Source: Nitrospirillum viridazoti CBAmc
Lineage (GTDB): Bacteria; Pseudomonadota; Alphaproteobacteria; Azospirillales; Azospirillaceae
Reading direction: 5' to 3'
Length of the DNA stretch: 64,000 nt
NCBI RefSeq assembly: GCF_000730165.1
Contig: NZ_CP022111.1
Location: 1,178,001 to 1,242,000, forward strand
Position 1 is the stretch's first letter, and each line of letters begins with the position of its first letter. Below the pieces are notes generated by a model. The model was given only the letters and a program-made list of their open reading frames with translations, was not told where the DNA came from and made no database searches. A program made the position numbers and the translations under genes. This document shows, piece by piece, positions 1-8,897 of this stretch.

Positions 1-507
1 ACCCGCACCTTCGCCGCTGTCGGCCGGCCGCTGGATCCCGACTCGGTCCCCGCCATGACCGACCGCTACATGGCGATCTACGAGGCCCTGCCGGCCGATC
101 CGTCTTGCGTCTTCCCCGGCGTGGCCGAAACGCTGGCCAGCTTGAGCGCCGACATCCCCCTGGCGCTGGTGACCAACAAGCCGGAGCGGGCGACCCACGC
201 GGTGCTGGAGGCCATCGGCCTCGCCCCCTACTTCAAGGCTGTGGTCGGGGGCGACAGCCTGCCGACGCGCAAGCCCCATCCCGGCCCGCTGCTGCACGCC
301 ATGGCCCATCTGGCCGCCGCACCCGGCAAGACCATCATGGTGGGTGACGGCGCCAACGACGTGACCGCCGGGCGCGCCGCCGGCTGCCAGGTTGTATGCG
401 TTACCTATGGCTATCCGCGCATGCCCGTGGAACAACTGGGGGCGGACCGGTTGGTGGATCATTTCCGCGACCTGCCGTCCGCCCTGGCGGATTTGACGGC
501 GGGGTGA
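1..507 (+). CDS. gph: Phosphoglycolate phosphatase, HAD superfamily (5' end outside window)
   Basis: The reading frame is open from base 1, so the gene starts to the left of the window and 168 codons remain. HAD motifs visible in order are motif II (LALVTNKP), motif III lysine (TRKPHPGPLL) and motif IV (MVGDGANDV, the Mg-binding acidic pair). The N-terminal DxDGT nucleophile motif must lie upstream, outside the window. The family dephosphorylates 2-phosphoglycolate from DNA repair or oxygenase side reactions in the cytosol. An in-frame ATG at 55 is internal, because the residues before it (GRPLDPDSVPAMTDRY) continue the family's cap-domain sequence. Other HAD phosphatases of this subfamily are possible. 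The Gph assignment rests on the TNKP and GDGxND context. Confidence 0.85.
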   Translation, partial: TRTFAAVGRPLDPDSVPAMTDRYMAIYEALPADPSCVFPGVAETLASLSADIPLALVTNKPERATHAVLEAIGLAPYFKAVVGGDSLPTRKPHPGPLLHAMAHLAAAPGKTIMVGDGANDVTAGRAAGCQVVCVTYGYPRMPVEQLGADRLVDHFRDLPSALADLTAG

Positions 508-548
508 CGGCCGGGCCGACGTCACCGGCTTATTGGGGAAAGTCGCAT

Positions 549-1613
549 ATGCGTGGTTTGGATTTGCGGGCCGATCGGGAGGAATACCTGGACGCCCTGC
601 TGGTGACGGGCACGGCCTTCATCCTGGCGGTGGCGCAGTGGCGCCACATCGTCCACTTCTTCGACCAATACCTGCTGCAGAACCTGCAGGCTGAGGTGGG
701 GGTGCTGCAGGGCTATCCGCACTGGCGCTTCTTCCAGTCGCGCGTGCTGGCGCCCTTCCTGGAACATCTGATCGAACTGACGGGCGTGAACCTGACCATC
801 GCCCACGCCGTCGTCGCCATCTTCGGCCTGACCGGCGCCGGCCTGGCCCTGTTCTACGCCGCCCAGGCGGCGGCAGGCCAAGGAACGGATGGACGGCAGA
901 AGGCCTGGACGGCCTTGCTGGCCATGCATGTCCTGTTCATGGCCCTGATGTCCAAGCCCTGGCTGTACATCTGGGATTTTGTGCTGCTGCTGACCACGGC
1001 GGTGTTCTACCTGCTGGTCCTGACCCGGGCGCCGTGGTGGTCCTTCCTGGCCCTGCTGGGCGTGGCTTGCTTCAATCATGAATCCGCCGTGTTCATCGGC
1101 GGTTATATGATGGCCAAGGCCGTCATTGACGCCTGGGTGGAAAAGCGCCGGCCGGACTGGCGCTGGCTGGCCTCGGGCCTGCTGGGCAGCGTCGCCGCCT
1201 TCGCCGTAATCGAGTTCCTGCGCCGGACGCTGCTGAAGGAAGAGGTCGGCTACAAAATCTTCCGTGATATCCAGAAGTCATCCTCCACCACCTTCGACGC
1301 CTATTTCCATATCCAGGTGGGGGAGAATTTCGGCCAGTTCTACGACTGGATCACCGATCCCGGCCTGTCGCTGGATCTCTTGATCCCTGTCTACCTGGCC
1401 ACGGTACTGGGACTGACGGTGGTTATGGTAAAGCGACATGGTATCCGCGCCCTGTCCCTGGCGGCCTTCGTCCTGATCCAGGTGCTGGCCGTGCTGGCCC
1501 TGGGCCTGACCAACGAAACACGCACGCTGCTGCATCTCGCGCCGTTCGTGGCCCTGGCCGCCGTGTGGCTGAAAAAGCCCACGGCGGAAAATCCCGGTCC
1601 CTTCGCCGCCTGA
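549..1613 (+). CDS. Polytopic membrane protein of unknown function, paralogue of the next gene
   Basis: 354 residues from the ATG at 549, which has GGGGAAAG about 7 nt upstream. An in-frame start further upstream would overlap gph and has no comparable ribosome site. Several hydrophobic segments alternate with short loops, so this is an inner-membrane protein with roughly eight to nine spans. Recognisable stretches are QGYPHWRFFQSRVLAP near residue 60, SKPWLYIWDF near 140 and RAPWWSFLAL followed by NHESA near 165-180. The next gene shares the same landmarks at the same spacing, so the two arose by tandem duplication. I do not recognise the family. The arginine-rich loop and the NHESA motif after a membrane span recall GT-C-like membrane glycosyltransferases, but that is only an analogy. 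No signal peptide or soluble domain is seen. Confidence 0.8.
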   Translation: MRGLDLRADREEYLDALLVTGTAFILAVAQWRHIVHFFDQYLLQNLQAEVGVLQGYPHWRFFQSRVLAPFLEHLIELTGVNLTIAHAVVAIFGLTGAGLALFYAAQAAAGQGTDGRQKAWTALLAMHVLFMALMSKPWLYIWDFVLLLTTAVFYLLVLTRAPWWSFLALLGVACFNHESAVFIGGYMMAKAVIDAWVEKRRPDWRWLASGLLGSVAAFAVIEFLRRTLLKEEVGYKIFRDIQKSSSTTFDAYFHIQVGENFGQFYDWITDPGLSLDLLIPVYLATVLGLTVVMVKRHGIRALSLAAFVLIQVLAVLALGLTNETRTLLHLAPFVALAAVWLKKPTAENPGPFAA

Positions 1614-1696
1614 TCGCATGGGGCGGGACCGCACCATACGATCGGGCCCTAAGCACCATACGGTCAGGCCATAAAATGACGAACCTGGGAGGTGAC

Positions 1697-2758
1697 ATGC
1701 ATGAAGTACCCGCCATCGGCCAGACGGGTCGCTCAGGCATTGTCGCCGTGGGGGCTACGGCCTTCCTGCTGGCCATCGCTGAATTCCGCCTGATCAGCTT
1801 CTATTTCCTCGATTACATCGTCCAAAACGTTGCGGCGGCGCAGGGCGTCTTGGACGGTTTACCGCACTGGCGCGTCTACCAGTCGCGGGTGCTGGGTCCC
1901 CTGGTCATGGCCGCCGTCAGCTGGCTGGGGCCATCCCTGCTCAACGCTTATTTCATTACCGGCATCGGCGCCCTGACGGCCGCGGCCGTGGTCACCTTCC
2001 GCGTCGGCCGGCGGCTGGAGGGGCCGGCCGGCGGCTGGGCGGCGATGATGGGACTACTCGCCCTCTTCCCACTGGTCTTGAGCCGACCCTGGCTCTATAT
2101 CTGGGACTTCTTCATCCTGGTCATCGGCGCGACCTTCCTATTGCTGGTGGTTCGGCGGGCCCCCTGGTGGGCCTTCCTGGCGCTGATGGCCGTGGCCTTC
2201 CTGAACCATGAAAGCGCGCTGTTCATCGCCATATGGATGGCGGTGCAGGGCTTGGCCGACAACTGGATGCGGTGGCGGCTGGCCTGGCGGCAGTGGGATT
2301 GGCGCCTGCTGGGCGGGGGTGTGGTCGGCGGTGTGGTCGGCCTGGAAGTGGTCGAACTGCTGCGCACCCTGCTGTTGAACCGCGAGATCGGACCAGAACT
2401 GTTCGCCGATGCGAGCCAGATCGGCGACCACACCGGGGGCATGCATATCAAGCTGCTTCGCAACCTGGGCTCCGTCATCGATTGGTTCATCACCTTCGAC
2501 TACAGCTTCCCGTTTCTAATACCTCTGTTGCTGCTGTGCGCCGTCGCCGTGGTCGGGGTCTTGCTGGCTCGTTATCGCCTGAAGGCCGCCGGGCTTGCCG
2601 TCTATGTCGCGGCACAGGTGGCGGCCCTCTGCATCGCCGCCGAATTGGCGGAAACCCGGGTATTGCTGCAGTTGGTCCCGTTCCTGGCGGTCGCCCCCCT
2701 GCTGTTGAACCGGACCCGCTGGCTGGACGAGGAGGCCATCAAGGCGCCCGCCCCTTGA
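1697..2758 (+). CDS. Polytopic membrane protein of unknown function, paralogue of the preceding gene
   Basis: 353 residues. The ATG at 1697 is preferred because GGGAGG lies just upstream; an in-frame ATG at 1676 has no such site. It follows its paralogue by about 83 bp in the same direction, so the two are probably co-transcribed. It shares with it LPHWRVYQSRVLGP, SRPWLYIWDF, RAPWWAFLAL and NHESALFI in the same order, while the rest is clearly diverged. It appears to have eight or nine membrane spans and no soluble domain. The family and role are unknown. Two retained, diverged copies suggest either different substrates or a heteromeric complex (inference). Confidence 0.8.
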   Translation: MHEVPAIGQTGRSGIVAVGATAFLLAIAEFRLISFYFLDYIVQNVAAAQGVLDGLPHWRVYQSRVLGPLVMAAVSWLGPSLLNAYFITGIGALTAAAVVTFRVGRRLEGPAGGWAAMMGLLALFPLVLSRPWLYIWDFFILVIGATFLLLVVRRAPWWAFLALMAVAFLNHESALFIAIWMAVQGLADNWMRWRLAWRQWDWRLLGGGVVGGVVGLEVVELLRTLLLNREIGPELFADASQIGDHTGGMHIKLLRNLGSVIDWFITFDYSFPFLIPLLLLCAVAVVGVLLARYRLKAAGLAVYVAAQVAALCIAAELAETRVLLQLVPFLAVAPLLLNRTRWLDEEAIKAPAP

Positions 2759-2837
2759 CCATAGGCGGACACGGTGTGGCAAAAGCCGGGGGCCGCTTCA
2801 GCCTGGCCGGACCGGGCGCACCGCCGGAATGCGGATG

Positions 2838-3362
2838 TTACTGGCCAGTGGGCGCGGCGGGACGGGTGGCGTTGCCCTGGGTGGCGTTGCCCTGCACGTT
2901 GATGGTGTAGGTCTGCTTCTGGGCCGTTCCCATGGGGTAGAAAACCTGCACCTCCAGCACGTCCGCACCGGTATAGCCTGGGGCGGGCTGGTACCACAGC
3001 TGTTGGGCGGGCATGGCCTTCTTGTTGCAGGCGGCGCGGGGATTGCCGGCAGGGAAGGTCGGATAGTCCGTCCCATCGCGCAAGCTGGCGGTGCCGTGGG
3101 CTGGCGCGGTGAGGATTTCCACCGTGATGCCAGAAATCGGGGCGCAATCCTCATGCAGGCCCTGATAGAAATTCAGCTCGCGCTCCTGTCCCACGGGAAC
3201 GGTGCGGGTCAGCATGACCTTTTCCGGCGTGCCGATCGTACCAGCCGGCCGGGGCGCCGTGCCGCCGTTCATGGTGACGGGTACGACCTGCACATGCTGC
3301 ACCGCGCAGCCCGCCACAAGGGCCACGGCAGCCATCATCACCATCCAACGCCCAGCGGTCAT
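2838..3362 (-). CDS. Putative secreted lipoprotein, unknown function
   Basis: 174 residues. The N-terminus has a hydrophobic stretch ending in a lipobox, ALVAGC, with the acylated cysteine at residue 19, so the product should be exported and lipid-anchored. The mature part contains two further cysteines (in HEDCAP and AACNKK) and a segment reading APHGTASL, YQPAPGYTGADVLEV and TYTINV. That pattern of short beta strands resembles the bacterial Ig-like/cadherin-like modules that carry P-x-x-G-Y-x-G-x-D motifs. The tail is low complexity (NATQGNAT). It is convergent with the membrane-protein pair and precedes valS on the same strand. No enzymatic motif is seen, and the function is unknown. Confidence 0.7.
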   Translation of the reverse strand: MTAGRWMVMMAAVALVAGCAVQHVQVVPVTMNGGTAPRPAGTIGTPEKVMLTRTVPVGQERELNFYQGLHEDCAPISGITVEILTAPAHGTASLRDGTDYPTFPAGNPRAACNKKAMPAQQLWYQPAPGYTGADVLEVQVFYPMGTAQKQTYTINVQGNATQGNATRPAAPTGQ

Positions 3363-3451
3363 CGCATCCTCAAGGGGGAAGTCAGGATGCCGCCCCGCGC
3401 GACACCTCCCGCATAGGTCGCATTATTCCAATGAATACATCCATGTGACAA

Positions 3452-3487
3452 ACGGCCGCCCCAAAGGCTTTTCCCCGGAGCGGCCGT
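3452..3487 (-). terminator. Probable transcription terminator downstream of valS
   Basis: An 8-bp inverted repeat, ACGGCCGC at 3452-3459 and GCGGCCGT at 3480-3487, is separated by a 20-nt loop. Read on the minus strand it is followed by TTTGT. It lies about 50 bp after the valS stop. The U-tract is short, so efficiency is uncertain. Confidence 0.5.
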
Positions 3488-3535
3488 GCATCACGTCATC
3501 TTGACCCGGAGGAGCCCGTGTCAACCCACCCGGCA

Positions 3536-6184
3536 TCAGCCCAGGCGGGACAGCGCCTCGGCCAGCTTGGCGCGGGTGCCATCGGCCTCGGCCCGGCGCT
3601 CCCGCTGTTCCTCGATGACCTCGGGCGGGGCCTTGTCGACGAAGTTGGGATTGCCCAGCTTGGCGTCGACCTTGGCGATTTCACCCTCAAGCTTCTGGAT
3701 TTCCTTGGCCAGGCGGGCCTTCTCCTTGGCGATGTCGATGAAGTCGGCCAGGGGCAGGACCAGCGTTGCCTCATCCACCACCGCCTGCACGGCACCAGTG
3801 GCCGGCACCTCCTCGGTCAGGGCGATGTCGGACAGGCGGGCCAGCTTCAGGATCAGGTCGCGGTGGGTGCCCAGGCGCGCAGCCGTCTCCGCCCCCGCCC
3901 CTTTCACCAGCAGCGGCAGCTGGGCCGACGGCGGCACGTTCATTTCCGACCGGATGGTGCGGATGGTGGAGATGAAGCGCACCACCCAGTCCATCTCGGC
4001 CTGGGCGCCGGCGTCCTTGTAGGCCGCCGGGTACTGCGGCCAGGCGGCGGTGATCAGGTCACCGCGCTGCTGGCCCTCGCCCAGCTTCTCCCACAGCTCT
4101 TCCGTCAGGAAGGGCATGATGGGGTGCAGCAGATGCAGGATCTGGTCCAGCACCCAGGCGGTGACGGCACGAGTCTCGGCCTTCGCAGCCTCATCCTCAC
4201 CCTGCAGGATGGGCTTGGTGAATTCCAGGTACCAGTCGCAGAAGCTGCCCCAGGCGAAGTGGTACAGGGCGTTGGCGGCATCGTTGAAGCGATAGCCCTC
4301 CAGCGCCTCGGTCACCTGCGCCGCGCAATCGGCCACCGCGCCCACGATCCAGCGGTTGACCGTCTGGGTCAGGCGCGTGGGGGCGAAGCCCGGCACCGGC
4401 ACCACCTGGTTCATCTGGGCGTAGCGGGCGGCGTTCCACAGCTTGGTCGCGAAGTTGCGGTAGCCCTCGACGCGCGAGGTCGCCAGCTTGATGTCGCGGC
4501 CCTGGGCTGCCATGGCGGTTAGGGTGAAGCGCAGGGCGTCGCAGCCGTACTGGTCGATCAGGTCCAGCGGGTCGATGACGTTGCCCTTGGACTTCGACAT
4601 CTTCTGCCCCTTCTCATCCCGCACCAGGGCGTGGATGTAGATGGTGCGGAAGGGCACGTCGCCCATGAAGTGGATGCCCATCATCATCATGCGGGCGACC
4701 CAGAAGAAGATGATGTCGAAGCCGGTGACCAGCACATCGCCGGGGTAATAGCGCGCCAACTCCGGCGTCTTCTCCGGCCAGCCCAGGGTGGAGAAGGGCC
4801 ACAGGGCGGACGAGAACCAGGTATCCAGCACGTCGGCGTCGCGGGTCAGGGGCGTGGCGGCGCCGTAATGGGCATCCGCCTCGGCCTGGGCCTCGGCCTC
4901 CGTCTCAGCGACGAAGAATTTGCCGTCCGGCCCGAACCAGGCCGGGATCTGGTGGCCCCACCACAGCTGGCGGCTGATGCACCACGGCTGGATGTTGCGC
5001 ATCCACTCGTAATAGGTGTTTTCCCACTGCTTGGGCACGAACTGGGTCTTGCCCTGCTCCACCGCCTCCAGCGCGGGCTTGGCCAGGGTGACGGCGTCGC
5101 AATACCACTGGTCGGTCAGCCAGGGCTCAATGACCACGCCGCTGCGGTCACCGTGCGGCTGCATCAGGGTGTGCGGGTCGATCTTCTCCAGCAGGCCAAG
5201 GGCCTCGATCTCCTCCACCACCTTCTTGCGGGCGGCGAAGCGATCCAGCCCCTGATACTCGGCCGGCGCATGCTCGTTCAGCTTCGCGTCGCGGTCGAAC
5301 AGGTTGATCATGGGCAGGTTGTGCCGCTTACCGACCTCGAAATCATTGAAGTCATGGGCGGGGGTGATCTTCACCGCACCGGTGCCGGTCTCCGGATCGG
5401 CATACTCGTCGGCGACGATGGGGATGCGGCGGCCGGTGATGGGCAGGATGACATGGCGGCCCACCAGATCCTTGTAGCGCTCATCGTCCGGATGCACGGC
5501 GACGCCGGTGTCACCCAGCATGGTCTCGGGCCGCGTGGTGGCAACGGTGATAAAGGTGTCCGCCATGCCTTCCACCGGATAGCGGAAGTACCACAGGCTG
5601 CCCTTCACCTCTTTCTGCTCGACCTCCAGGTCGGAGATGGCGGTGTGCAGCTTGGGGTCCCAGTTCACCAGGCGCTTGTCGCGATAGATCAGGCCCTGGC
5701 GGTACAGCTCGACGAACACCTTGCGGACGGCGGCGTTCAGGCCCTCATCCATGGTGAAGCGTTCACGTGACCAGTCGGGGGAGGCGCCCAGGCGGCGCAG
5801 CTGGCGGGTGATGGTGCCGCCGGACTCGGCCTTCCACTCCCAGACCTTCTGCAGGAAGGCCTCGCGCCCCATCTCGGCCCGCGTCTTGCCTTCCTTGGCC
5901 AGGTTGCGCTCCACCACCATCTGGGTGGCGATGCCGGCATGATCGGTGCCGGGCTGCCACAGGGCGTCACGGCCGCTCATACGGTGATAGCGGATCAGCA
6001 GGTCCTGCAGCGTGAAGGTCAGCGCGTGGCCCATGTGCAGGCTGCCCGTCACGTTGGGCGGCGGCATCATGATGGTATAGGGCTGGGCGTTGCTGTCCAC
6101 ATGGGCGGCGAAAGCGCCCGAGCGCTCCCAGCGCTCATAGCGGCTGCTTTCGACATCGGCGGGGGAGAAGGTCTTGTCCAGCAT
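3536..6184 (-). CDS. valS: Valyl-tRNA synthetase
   Basis: 882 residues from the ATG at 6184; a GTG at 6205 is the alternative start. This class I aminoacyl-tRNA synthetase charges tRNA-Val in the cytosol. The HIGH-type motif is HMGH at residues 50-53, inside [15 protein letters not shown]. The KMSKS motif is near residue 528, in [14 protein letters not shown]. Between them lies the editing (CP1) insertion with [11 protein letters not shown]. After KMSKS come the helical anticodon-binding domain and a C-terminal coiled coil rich in E, K, R and L (from about residue 815), which is characteristic of ValRS rather than IleRS or LeuRS. The length is normal for the family. It lies downstream of popZ on the same strand, after a strong terminator. 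Confidence 0.97.
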   Translation of the reverse strand: MLDKTFSPADVESSRYERWERSGAFAAHVDSNAQPYTIMMPPPNVTGSLHMGHALTFTLQDLLIRYHRMSGRDALWQPGTDHAGIATQMVVERNLAKEGKTRAEMGREAFLQKVWEWKAESGGTITRQLRRLGASPDWSRERFTMDEGLNAAVRKVFVELYRQGLIYRDKRLVNWDPKLHTAISDLEVEQKEVKGSLWYFRYPVEGMADTFITVATTRPETMLGDTGVAVHPDDERYKDLVGRHVILPITGRRIPIVADEYADPETGTGAVKITPAHDFNDFEVGKRHNLPMINLFDRDAKLNEHAPAEYQGLDRFAARKKVVEEIEALGLLEKIDPHTLMQPHGDRSGVVIEPWLTDQWYCDAVTLAKPALEAVEQGKTQFVPKQWENTYYEWMRNIQPWCISRQLWWGHQIPAWFGPDGKFFVAETEAEAQAEADAHYGAATPLTRDADVLDTWFSSALWPFSTLGWPEKTPELARYYPGDVLVTGFDIIFFWVARMMMMGIHFMGDVPFRTIYIHALVRDEKGQKMSKSKGNVIDPLDLIDQYGCDALRFTLTAMAAQGRDIKLATSRVEGYRNFATKLWNAARYAQMNQVVPVPGFAPTRLTQTVNRWIVGAVADCAAQVTEALEGYRFNDAANALYHFAWGSFCDWYLEFTKPILQGEDEAAKAETRAVTAWVLDQILHLLHPIMPFLTEELWEKLGEGQQRGDLITAAWPQYPAAYKDAGAQAEMDWVVRFISTIRTIRSEMNVPPSAQLPLLVKGAGAETAARLGTHRDLILKLARLSDIALTEEVPATGAVQAVVDEATLVLPLADFIDIAKEKARLAKEIQKLEGEIAKVDAKLGNPNFVDKAPPEVIEEQRERRAEADGTRAKLAEALSRLG

Positions 6185-6215
6185 GGCGGGCACCTGAAAT
6201 CGCACTAAAGCGGCA

Positions 6216-6249
6216 AAAGAAAAGGGCGGCGCGGGGTAGAGCGCCGCCC
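6216..6249 (-). terminator. Intrinsic terminator of popZ
   Basis: A perfect 9-bp stem, GGGCGGCGC at 6224-6232 with GCGCCGCCC at 6241-6249, has an 8-nt loop. On the minus strand it is followed by TTTTCTTTT. It sits about 50 bp past the popZ stop and before valS, so it separates the two transcripts. Confidence 0.85.
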
Positions 6250-6297
6250 CCTATGAAATTACCTGGGGCTTGGCAAGGTTTATCGAAGCGGCGCGCC

Positions 6298-6900
6298 TCA
6301 GTCGAGTCCGCGCCGTACCACCTTCTCGATCTCGCGCTTGACCAGGCGCTCGACCAGGGAGGGCAGGTTCTCATCCAGCCATTCGCGCAGGATGGGGCGG
6401 ACCAGGACGTGCACGATCTCCTCCAGCGTAACGTCCGAGCGGCCAATGGGCCCCTCCCCCGTCAGGCTGGGGCCGCCGCGGCGGAAGCCCGACAGTCCGG
6501 AGAAGGCGCGGCTGGCGGCGTCTTCCGTGAACTGCGACATCAGCCGATCGTCGTCCATGGGCGGCGGCGGGCGGCGCGGCGGCGGGGGCGGCGGCTCATA
6601 CGCGAAGGGATCCGGCAGGGGCTCGGGCTCAGGCTCGGGCTCGTCCGGGATGATGTCCGTCAACTCCAGCACGTCATCCTCCGGCGGAGGGGGCGGGGGT
6701 GGCGGAGGAGGCGGGGGCGGCGGCATGGGCACCGCCTCGAAAATGTCATCCTCCGGCGGGGGCGGAGGGGGAGGCGGCGGCGGGGGCGGTGGCGGCGCCT
6801 CCGGCTCGGGCGGCGGCGCGTCGGTGTCTTCAGAAATGATCCGCCGGATGGAGGCGAGGATTTCCTCCATCGAAGGTTCTTGTTGTGACTTGTCAGCCAT
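6298..6900 (-). CDS. popZ: PopZ-like polar organizing protein (DUF2497)
   Basis: 200 residues. The N-terminus MADKSQQEPSMEEILASIRR is the conserved amphipathic helix of the PopZ/DUF2497 family. The C-terminal third (TLEEIVHVLVRPILREWLDE and onward) is the conserved helical oligomerisation region. Between them is an acidic, proline-dominated linker with several runs of 8-15 consecutive prolines, about residues 28-115, which is presumably disordered. In Caulobacter, PopZ forms a polar matrix that anchors the ParB-parS centromere and recruits cell-cycle kinases. Here that role is inferred from the family. The order pcm-tolC-popZ-valS is common in alphaproteobacteria. The proline runs are unusually long and homopolymeric, so length variation between strains is likely. 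Confidence 0.88.
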   Translation of the reverse strand: MADKSQQEPSMEEILASIRRIISEDTDAPPPEPEAPPPPPPPPPPPPPPEDDIFEAVPMPPPPPPPPPPPPPPEDDVLELTDIIPDEPEPEPEPLPDPFAYEPPPPPPRRPPPPMDDDRLMSQFTEDAASRAFSGLSGFRRGGPSLTGEGPIGRSDVTLEEIVHVLVRPILREWLDENLPSLVERLVKREIEKVVRRGLD

Positions 6901-7124
6901 TGTTGCCTAACCTGACCTGTAACGGCGTGGACCTGTAAGCGCCGGCCCCGCACCGACGTATGGGCACCGACATTCGGGGCAGCCTAGGGCAAGAACAGTA
7001 AAAATGCCATTGGGTTAATCACGGCCGCGCCGGTCGCCAATGCTGGCCTGCGTCATCCCGCCCTCCCCTATTCGCCGCCGCTATTGCTTCCCCTCAAGAA
7101 TAGGGTGGGCCGCCGCCTTTCCAC
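6901..7124. other. Intergenic region upstream of popZ
   Basis: No convincing gene is seen between popZ and the tolC terminator. Upstream of popZ, on the minus strand, there is a GATTAACC element (plus-strand 7012-7019) that matches part of the CtrA half-site TTAACCAT. popZ regulation by CtrA is known in relatives, but a single partial half-site is weak evidence. The rest is ordinary GC-rich sequence. Confidence 0.35.
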
Positions 7125-7163
7125 AAAAGAAAAGGGCGGCCCCCAAGCCATGGAACCGCCCCC
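7125..7163 (-). terminator. Intrinsic terminator of tolC
   Basis: On the minus strand a GGGCGG/CCGCCC stem (plus-strand arms 7134-7139 and 7156-7161) is followed by TTTTCTTTTG. It lies about 50 bp beyond the tolC stop. The trailing 17 bases (CAAAAGAAAAGGGCGGC on the plus strand) are identical to those of the popZ terminator at 6216-6249. Confidence 0.75.
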
Positions 7164-7210
7164 GTCTGACGCGTGCGACCAGGCGGATCGCCGCTTACTT
7201 CTCGATGGCC

Positions 7211-8626
7211 TCACTTCTCGATCGAAGGACCCCAGAGCTTGTCCTTGACCTCTTCATAGTGGGCCTTGGCGTCGTACAGCGGGACGTTCAGGCCCAGCTT
7301 CGCGGCGGTCAGGTCGCCCACGGCCGACAGCACCTCGTAGGACGCCACCTGCTCGTCATGTTGGGCGCGAACCAGTTGCACCTTGGCATTCACCAATTCC
7401 TGCTCGGCGTTCAGCACGTCCAGGATGGTGCGGGAACCCACCGACTGTTCCTGCCGCACGCCTTCCAGCGCGATCTCGTTGGAGGCGACGGCGCTCTTGT
7501 AGGCCTCGATGGCGGCGCGGGCCGTCACCAGGGCCTGCCAGGCCTTCACCGCCGTCTCATCGGCCGAACGCACGGCTTCCATCACCTGGGTGCGGCGCTG
7601 CTGTTCCGTCTGCTTGGCGCCGCGCACCTTGGCCGAGGTGCCGCCGCCCTCATACAGCGGAATGGTGACGCGGGCGGAAATGACGGCCGTGTCGTACTGC
7701 ACGCCCGGAAGCGACTGGTCCCAGTTGCGGTAGTACTGGGCACTGGCCGACAGCTGCGGCAGCATCTGGCCGAAGGCGCCATCGACCGCGTCCTGCGACG
7801 CCTTGTGGTTGTAGCGCGCGGCGACGACCACCGGGGCCGACACTTCAGCCGCGGCCATGGTCTCTTCCTGATTCACCGGCAGGTGCACCAGGCGGCTCGG
7901 CTGTTTCAGCGTACCGGGCACCTGGCCCATCAGCTTGGCATAGGTGGCGCGGCTGGCGGCCAGGGCGCCCTGGGCGGAAATGCGGTCGGCCGTGGCGCCG
8001 GCCAGGCGCGACTCGGACTGGCTGACGTCGGTGCGGGTCAGCTCACCCACGCGGAAGCGATCACGCGACGCCTCCAGCTGCCGGGTCAGCACCTGTTCGT
8101 TGTTGATGTTCAGGTCCAGGACGGCCTGGTCGCGCACCACATCCAGATAGGCGGTGGCAGCGGCCAGCAGCACCTGCTGCTCGGTGTCCAGCAGGCTGGC
8201 CCGGCCGGCCTCCACCTGGTTCTCGGCCTGGCTGATGCCGGCCTGGATGCTGCCGCCGGCGTAGATCGCCTGGTTGATGGTGACGCCGGTCTGCGCCGGG
8301 TTCATGTGCTGGATGGCGTTGCCCTGGCTCAGCCGCTCCTTGCCCAGGTTGCCGTCGGCGGTGACGGTGGGCAGCATGCTGGCGCGGGCCTGGGGCACTC
8401 CTTCATCCGTGGCCCGCTGGCCGGCGCGGCTGGCTTCCAGCGTTGGATTGTTCTGGTAGGCCTGGCTCAAGGCGTCTTCCAGCGACTGCCCGTGGGCCAC
8501 GGTCGCCACGGTAAGGGCCAGCGCCGTCAGCGGCAGGGTGGCGGCCAGCCGGCGCGCCCGCTTCACCCAATGTCCGGTTCCCATGCCCTCTGCCCCACAT
8601 CCAGCGGTGTTCACTTGCATCGCCAT
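7211..8626 (-). CDS. tolC: TolC-family outer membrane efflux/secretion channel
   Basis: 471 residues if started at the ATG at 8626 (GGGGAAA just upstream). Starts at 8620 or 8584 (MGTGHWVKRARR) remain possible, and the last would give a more conventional signal peptide. The hydrophobic stretch LAATLPLTALALTVATVAHG ends at an export cleavage-like site. The mature protein begins SLEDALSQAYQNNP, the usual TolC/OprM start, and has two long helical repeats. The second repeat includes RTILDVLNAEQELVNAKVQL and ends in LSAVGDLTAAKLGL, all hallmark sequence. It forms a trimeric channel across the outer membrane and periplasm for type I secretion and RND/ABC/MFS pumps. It is downstream of pcm, with its own terminator. 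Confidence 0.92.
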   Translation of the reverse strand: MAMQVNTAGCGAEGMGTGHWVKRARRLAATLPLTALALTVATVAHGQSLEDALSQAYQNNPTLEASRAGQRATDEGVPQARASMLPTVTADGNLGKERLSQGNAIQHMNPAQTGVTINQAIYAGGSIQAGISQAENQVEAGRASLLDTEQQVLLAAATAYLDVVRDQAVLDLNINNEQVLTRQLEASRDRFRVGELTRTDVSQSESRLAGATADRISAQGALAASRATYAKLMGQVPGTLKQPSRLVHLPVNQEETMAAAEVSAPVVVAARYNHKASQDAVDGAFGQMLPQLSASAQYYRNWDQSLPGVQYDTAVISARVTIPLYEGGGTSAKVRGAKQTEQQRRTQVMEAVRSADETAVKAWQALVTARAAIEAYKSAVASNEIALEGVRQEQSVGSRTILDVLNAEQELVNAKVQLVRAQHDEQVASYEVLSAVGDLTAAKLGLNVPLYDAKAHYEEVKDKLWGPSIEK

Positions 8627-8848
8627 TTTCCCCAAACACCTTAAATAAATATCATAGGTGGGGCACGCCCTGACGCACGCGACCGTAGCGGAACCGCACC
8701 CCGAATCCCCATCGGCGCCAATGCGCCCCTTAAAAAACACTCTGTAACATGATCGGTGGAACCGCAAAGGTCCACTTAAGGCCATGTTTCGGGGGACCGT
8801 CGCCCCCAAATCCGCCCATCCCCGGCCCAGGTTGGCCGCGAAAGGGTG

Positions 8849-8895
8849 AAACGAAGCCCCGCGGCGGACAGCGGGTACCCGGCCGCAGGGCTTCG
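8849..8895 (-). terminator. Terminator-like hairpin immediately after pcm
   Basis: CGAAGCCC at 8852-8859 pairs with GGGCTTCG at 8888-8895, with further GC-rich pairing possible in the loop. On the minus strand it is followed by TTTCACCC. It begins two bases past the pcm stop. The U-tract is short. Confidence 0.6.
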
Positions 8896-8897
8896 GA

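Noticed and set aside
2830-3416. Plus-strand frame of 195 codons opposite the lipoprotein gene
   Set aside because: Its translation is glycine/arginine/histidine-rich without motifs. The minus frame has a clear signal peptide and lipobox.
4631-5770. A 379-codon plus-strand frame opposite valS
   Set aside because: Antisense shadow. valS has all synthetase motifs and there is no ribosome site for the plus frame.
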